Below, one piece after another: positions 5,896-8,133 of a stretch of 8,133 nucleotides of DNA. Each line of letters opens with the position of its first letter. The first letter of the stretch is position 1. Below the pieces are notes generated by a model, which searched no databases, was not told the DNA's origin, and saw only the letters and a program-made list of their open reading frames with translations. The DNA is from an uncultured Actinomycetes bacterium (lineage in GTDB: Bacteria; Actinomycetota; Thermoleophilia; Gaiellales; Gaiellaceae): the NCBI GenBank assembly GCA_903930195.1, contig CAIYXH010000233.1, positions 1 through 8,133 on the forward strand. Direction: 5' to 3'. The position numbers and the translations under genes are program-made.

Positions 5896-6089
5896 GCCTT
5901 TGGCCTCCTCGAGCCGGGCTGCAACAGGATGTTAGCCGCGGTTCCTGCGGGAACGTCGAGCCCGGGCTTGCCTGCGATGGTCACCTTCCCGGTCTTCACA
6001 GGATGCTCGTATTGGCGGTGACTCCCGCGCTGCGCCACGAGAACCCATCCGTCCCGTTCGACGCGGCGGATGATCTCGCGAAACTTCGT
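5892..6089 (-). CDS. hicA: HicA-family mRNA interferase toxin with ACG in place of the start codon
   Basis: Reading the minus strand from 6089 gives 65 residues: (T)KFREIIRRVERDGW, then VLVAQRGSHRQYEHPVKTGK, then VTIAGKPGLDVPAGTAANIL. This is a full HicA double-stranded-RNA-binding-like fold with the expected catalytic His (residue 24) in GSHRQY. HicA cleaves mRNA when free of HicB. It ends in ATGA overlapping the hicB start, the usual operon layout. Where related proteins begin MK, the codon here is ACG (plus-strand bases 6087-6089). A stop codon (TAG) lies four codons upstream, and the first standard in-frame start, GTG at residue 18, would remove the first strand and helix. A TAGCGT box ends exactly 6 nt before the ACG. 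Either translation starts at ACG weakly, the toxin has been silenced by a one-base change, or this is a sequence error. The identity of the coding sequence is firm; expression is not. Confidence 0.82.
   Translation of the reverse strand, partial: TKFREIIRRVERDGWVLVAQRGSHRQYEHPVKTGKVTIAGKPGLDVPAGTAANILLQPGSRRPKA
5904..5909 (-). promoter_or_regulatory. Shine-Dalgarno sequence of hicB, inside hicA
   Basis: AGGAGG on the minus strand, 8 nt before the hicB ATG. It would let the antitoxin be translated independently of the poor hicA start. Confidence 0.8.
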
Positions 6090-6095
6090 CTGCCG

Positions 6096-6101
6096 ACGCT
6101 A
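6096..6101 (-). promoter_or_regulatory. Putative -10 box for hicAB
   Basis: The minus strand reads TAGCGT (TANNNT), then 6 nt (CGGCAG), then the ACG codon of hicA at 6089. The geometry is the same as for the thioredoxin gene and rluB, which supports 6089 as the ancestral start. No clear -35 is visible. Confidence 0.45.
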
Positions 6102-6172
6102 GCCCTGGTCGCGTCCGCTGGATAGTCGCTCTTCGAGACATGGCCGCGCTGCCTGGCCTCGGTCGGCTCCGC

Positions 6173-6178
6173 TACGTT
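6173..6178 (+). promoter_or_regulatory. Putative -10 box for the thioredoxin gene
   Basis: TACGTT (TANNNT) is followed by exactly 6 nt (CGCCGT) and GTG 6185, so the transcript would begin at the start codon. It lies within the 95-bp divergent region between hicA and this gene. Confidence 0.5.
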
Positions 6179-6184
6179 CGCCGT

Positions 6185-6712
6185 GTGGACGTCACGGAGG
6201 AGACCTTCGCGCAGGAGGTCATCGAGCGCTCGGCCGAGCAGCCGGTGCTCGTCGACTTCTGGGCGGAGTGGTGCGGGCCGTGCAAGCAGCTGACGCCGCT
6301 TCTCGAGGAGGCGGTCGCCGAGCGTGACATCACCCTCGCGAAGGTCGACGTCGACGCGCACAAGGAGCTGGCGCGCCGCTACGACGTCTCGGGCATCCCG
6401 GCGGTGAAGGCGTTCCGCAACGGCGAGGTCGTCGCGGAGTTCGTCGGCGTCCGCTCGAAGCCGAGCCTCGAGGCGTTCCTCGACGAGCTGACGAAGCCGC
6501 CGGTCGCCGAGACGCTCGACGACGAGGAGCTGGCGAAGCCGCTCCGCGAGAACGACTACGAGACGGCGTTCGCGGTGCTGCTGCGCCGCGCCGAGGATCC
6601 CGAGCGCCGCGAGGAGGCCCGCGAGCTGATGGTCTTGCTCTTCACCGAGCTCGGCCAGGCTCACGAGCTCTCGATCCGCTACCGCAAGCGTCTCGCGACG
6701 CTCCTCTACTAG
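6185..6712 (+). CDS. Thioredoxin with C-terminal TPR-like tail (CnoX/YbbN-like)
   Basis: A cytoplasmic thiol-disulfide protein of 175 residues. Residues 1-103 are a thioredoxin fold with a canonical active site WCGPC (29-33, C30 and C33), KVDVD (53-57) and the cis-proline in GIPAV (70-74). Residues 110-175 are helical. Their end, ARELMVLLFTELG then RYRKRLATLLY, resembles the last TPR-type repeat of YbbN/CnoX chaperedoxins, which hold unfolding proteins and protect them from oxidation. It is shorter than the usual YbbN of about 280 residues, and it keeps CxxC where E. coli YbbN has SxxC. The frame extends to ATG 6140, but GTG 6185 is chosen because the extra 15 residues are not thioredoxin-like and the GTG follows a TACGTT box by 6 nt. 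It lies 13 bp upstream of rluB. Confidence 0.88.
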   Translation: MDVTEETFAQEVIERSAEQPVLVDFWAEWCGPCKQLTPLLEEAVAERDITLAKVDVDAHKELARRYDVSGIPAVKAFRNGEVVAEFVGVRSKPSLEAFLDELTKPPVAETLDDEELAKPLRENDYETAFAVLLRRAEDPERREEARELMVLLFTELGQAHELSIRYRKRLATLLY

Positions 6713-6713
6713 C

Positions 6714-6719
6714 CACACT
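6714..6719 (+). promoter_or_regulatory. Putative -10 box for the pseudouridine synthase gene
   Basis: CACACT is followed by exactly 6 nt (GCACGC) and ATG 6726. There is no Shine-Dalgarno sequence in the 13-bp gap after the thioredoxin stop codon, so this start also looks leaderless. Confidence 0.38.
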
Positions 6720-6725
6720 GCACGC

Positions 6726-7424
6726 ATGCGACTGAATGCATGGCTGGCGCGGGCGGGAGTCGCTTCGCGGCGCGGCGCGGACGAGCTGATCAAGTCGGGC
6801 CGTGTCACGGTCAACGGCCAGGTCGGTCAGCTGAACACGATCGTCGAGCCGCGCGACCAGGTCGCCCTCGACGGCAGGAACCTCGCCAAGCAAGGTCTCG
6901 CGTACGTGCTGCTGCACAAGCCGGCGGGGACGGTGACGACCGCCAAGGATCCGCAGGGGCGTCCGACGGTGGTGCAGCTCGTCGACAGCCCCGCGCGCGT
7001 CGTCCCGGTGGGCCGTCTCGACGCCGATACGACGGGCGCGCTGCTCCTCACGAACGACGGTGAGCTCGCCAACCGGCTCGCGCACCCCCGCTACGAGATC
7101 GACAAGGTCTACGTCGCCGAGGTGCAGGGCGAGTTCGGCGAGGCGGTGCTCCAGAAGCTCCGGCGCGGCGTCGAGATCGAAGGCGGCGTCAGCGCCCCGG
7201 CCGAGGCGCGCCGCGTCGGTCGCGGCCGCATCGAACTGACGCTCCACGAGGGCCGCAAGCACCAGGTGAAGTTGATGCTCGCCGCCGTCGGCCACCCGGT
7301 CAAGAAGCTGCACCGCCCGAGCTATGCCGGTCTCGAGCTGAAGGGCCTCGCGCCCGGCGCCTCACGCGAGCTGACGCGTGTCGAGATCGAGCGCCTCCGG
7401 CGCGCGACCGGCCTGGTGGGTTAG
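6726..7424 (+). CDS. rluB: RsuA/RluB-family rRNA pseudouridine synthase
   Basis: Converts a specific uridine in ribosomal RNA to pseudouridine. It has 232 residues. An N-terminal S4 RNA-binding domain (MRLNAWLARAGVASRRGADE to about residue 52) precedes the catalytic domain. The catalytic Asp is D99 in VGRLDADTTGALLLT, the conserved Tyr is Y129 in DKVYVAEV, and the third motif is HEGRKHQVKLML (174-185). The site modified (23S position as for RluB, or 16S as for RsuA) cannot be read from sequence alone. The symbol follows common usage for the copy linked to scpAB; here the hicAB island and the thioredoxin gene separate it from scpB. It ends in a hairpin shared with the convergent trpS. Confidence 0.93.
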   Translation: MRLNAWLARAGVASRRGADELIKSGRVTVNGQVGQLNTIVEPRDQVALDGRNLAKQGLAYVLLHKPAGTVTTAKDPQGRPTVVQLVDSPARVVPVGRLDADTTGALLLTNDGELANRLAHPRYEIDKVYVAEVQGEFGEAVLQKLRRGVEIEGGVSAPAEARRVGRGRIELTLHEGRKHQVKLMLAAVGHPVKKLHRPSYAGLELKGLAPGASRELTRVEIERLRRATGLVG

Positions 7425-7426
7425 CC

Positions 7427-7480
7427 GCTTCGTCGTAGGGACAGGTCTTCAGACCTGTCCCTAGCGGGGGACGACGAAGC
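7427..7480. terminator. Nested inverted repeat between convergent rluB and trpS, probable bidirectional terminator
   Basis: The inner perfect 12-bp arms AGGGACAGGTCT (7437-7448) and AGACCTGTCCCT (7451-7462) are bracketed by an outer perfect 10-bp pair GCTTCGTCGT (7427-7436) and ACGACGAAGC (7471-7480). The trpS stop codon (7461-7463) lies in the inner hairpin and the outer right arm is trpS coding sequence. It has no U-tract. The position between convergent genes suggests transcript termination on both strands. The inner core GGGACAGG recurs in the palindromes at 5360-5633. Confidence 0.6.
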
Positions 7481-8133
7481 CCATGCGCTCGTAGAGCTGC
7501 GCAAGGGTCGGATCCGCGACCGCCCGGGCCTTCTCGGCGCCGACGGCGAGCATCCGCTCGAGCTCGCCGGGATCGCCGCGGAGCTCGGCGTAGCGCGTCT
7601 GGATCGGCTCGAGCAGCGCGATCACGGCCTCGGCGACGTCGCTCTTGAACTGGCCGTAGCCGCCGCCGGCGTAGCGCGCCTCGATCGCGTCGGCGGAGTC
7701 GCCGGTGGCCACCGTCAACACGTCGATCAGGTTCGTGACGCCCTGCTTGTCGGCGCCGCGGCGCACCTCGGCGCCGGAGTCGGTCACTGCCGACTTGACC
7801 TTCTTGCGGAGGACGTCCGGCGGATCGAGCAGCAGCAGCGTCCCTTGCGGCGTGCCGCCGGTCGTCGACATCTTCTTCGTCGGCTCCTGGAGGTCCATCA
7901 CGCGCGCCCCGACGGTCGGGTAGACGCCCACGGGGACGGTGAACGTCTCGCCGAAGCGCGTGTTGAAGCGTTCGGCGACGTCGCGGGCGAGCTCGAGGTG
8001 CTGGCGCTGGTCGTCGCCGATCGGCACGCGGTCGGCGTGATAGAGCAGGATGTCGCCCGCCATCAGGATCGGGTAGGTGAAGAGCCCGGCGGAGACGAAC
8101 TCCTGCCGCTCGCCCTTGTCCTTGAACTGGGTC
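7461..8133 (-). CDS. trpS: Tryptophanyl-tRNA synthetase, C-terminal part (5' end outside window)
   Basis: Class I aminoacyl-tRNA synthetase that charges tRNA-Trp. The frame runs off the right edge, giving 223 residues. The first visible residues, TQFKDKGERQEFVSAGLFTY, match the conserved TrpS segment TQFKDK...VSAGLF, so the Met at 8063 is internal and the HIGH motif lies outside the window. Also visible are MAGDILLYHADRVPIGDDQR (residues 24-43), with the GDDQ-QHLELARD region, and the ATP-binding loop KMSTT (residues 87-91, bases 7860-7874), a variant of KMSKS. The C-terminal helical domain (YGQFKSDVAEAVIALLEPIQ) ends in FVVPR. No disruption is seen. It is convergent with rluB, 36 bp apart. 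Confidence 0.96.
   Translation of the reverse strand, partial: TQFKDKGERQEFVSAGLFTYPILMAGDILLYHADRVPIGDDQRQHLELARDVAERFNTRFGETFTVPVGVYPTVGARVMDLQEPTKKMSTTGGTPQGTLLLLDPPDVLRKKVKSAVTDSGAEVRRGADKQGVTNLIDVLTVATGDSADAIEARYAGGGYGQFKSDVAEAVIALLEPIQTRYAELRGDPGELERMLAVGAEKARAVADPTLAQLYERMGFVVPR

Noticed and set aside
5932..6141. 69-codon minus-strand frame with a proper ATG at 6141
   Set aside because: It is an Arg-rich shadow in a different frame of the hicA gene described above, whose product is recognisable.
6140..6184. Upstream ATG (6140) as the thioredoxin start
   Set aside because: It would add 15 residues unlike any thioredoxin N-terminus and ignores the TACGTT box placed 6 nt before GTG 6185.
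1..8133. tRNA or rRNA genes
   Set aside because: No cloverleaf with a GTTCRA-type T loop and no rRNA-like stretch was noticed by eye; a covariance-model scan would be decisive.

Overview
The window is a high-GC, gene-dense bacterial chromosome segment. Actinomycetota is the best fit, and a deep-branching class such as Thermoleophilia is plausible. This rests on strong G/C third-position bias, Trp in the Lgt glycine loop (GIWGG), a KMSTT-type TrpS, and start codons placed directly behind -10-like boxes with no Shine-Dalgarno sequence. The taxonomic call is inference; no marker RNA gene is present.

Left part (1-2981): the C-terminal 716 residues of the replicative DNA polymerase III alpha subunit (dnaE, cut by the window edge), then a secreted protein of unknown function (2179-2658), then a 66-residue helical protein (2781-2981) with a strong ribosome binding site.

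Middle part (3030-5320): lgt (prolipoprotein diacylglyceryl transferase), then scpA and scpB, which overlap by 22 bp and encode the kleisin and winged-helix partners of the SMC chromosome-condensation complex. The lgt start codon sits inside a perfect 12-bp inverted repeat.

Accessory island (about 5321-6089): a cluster of GC-rich palindromes, including a 137-bp unit duplicated head to tail with hairpins inside, followed on the minus strand by a hicAB toxin-antitoxin pair. hicB is conventional. hicA is a clear 65-codon gene that has ACG where its ATG should be; its promoter-like box, reading frame, catalytic His and ATGA overlap with hicB are otherwise intact.

Right part (6185-8133): a thioredoxin with a short C-terminal TPR-like tail (CnoX/YbbN-like), an RsuA/RluB-family rRNA pseudouridine synthase, and, convergent to it, the C-terminal 223 residues of tryptophanyl-tRNA synthetase (cut by the window edge). 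The rluB-trpS junction carries a perfect hairpin whose core (GGGACAGG) matches the palindromes 1.8 kb away.

Most genes are housekeeping. The points worth a second look are the hidden hicA with its non-standard start, the recurring box + 6 nt + start-codon signature of leaderless transcription, the dispersed GGGACAGG palindrome family, and the lgt dyad. I see no convincing wholly new multi-gene system.
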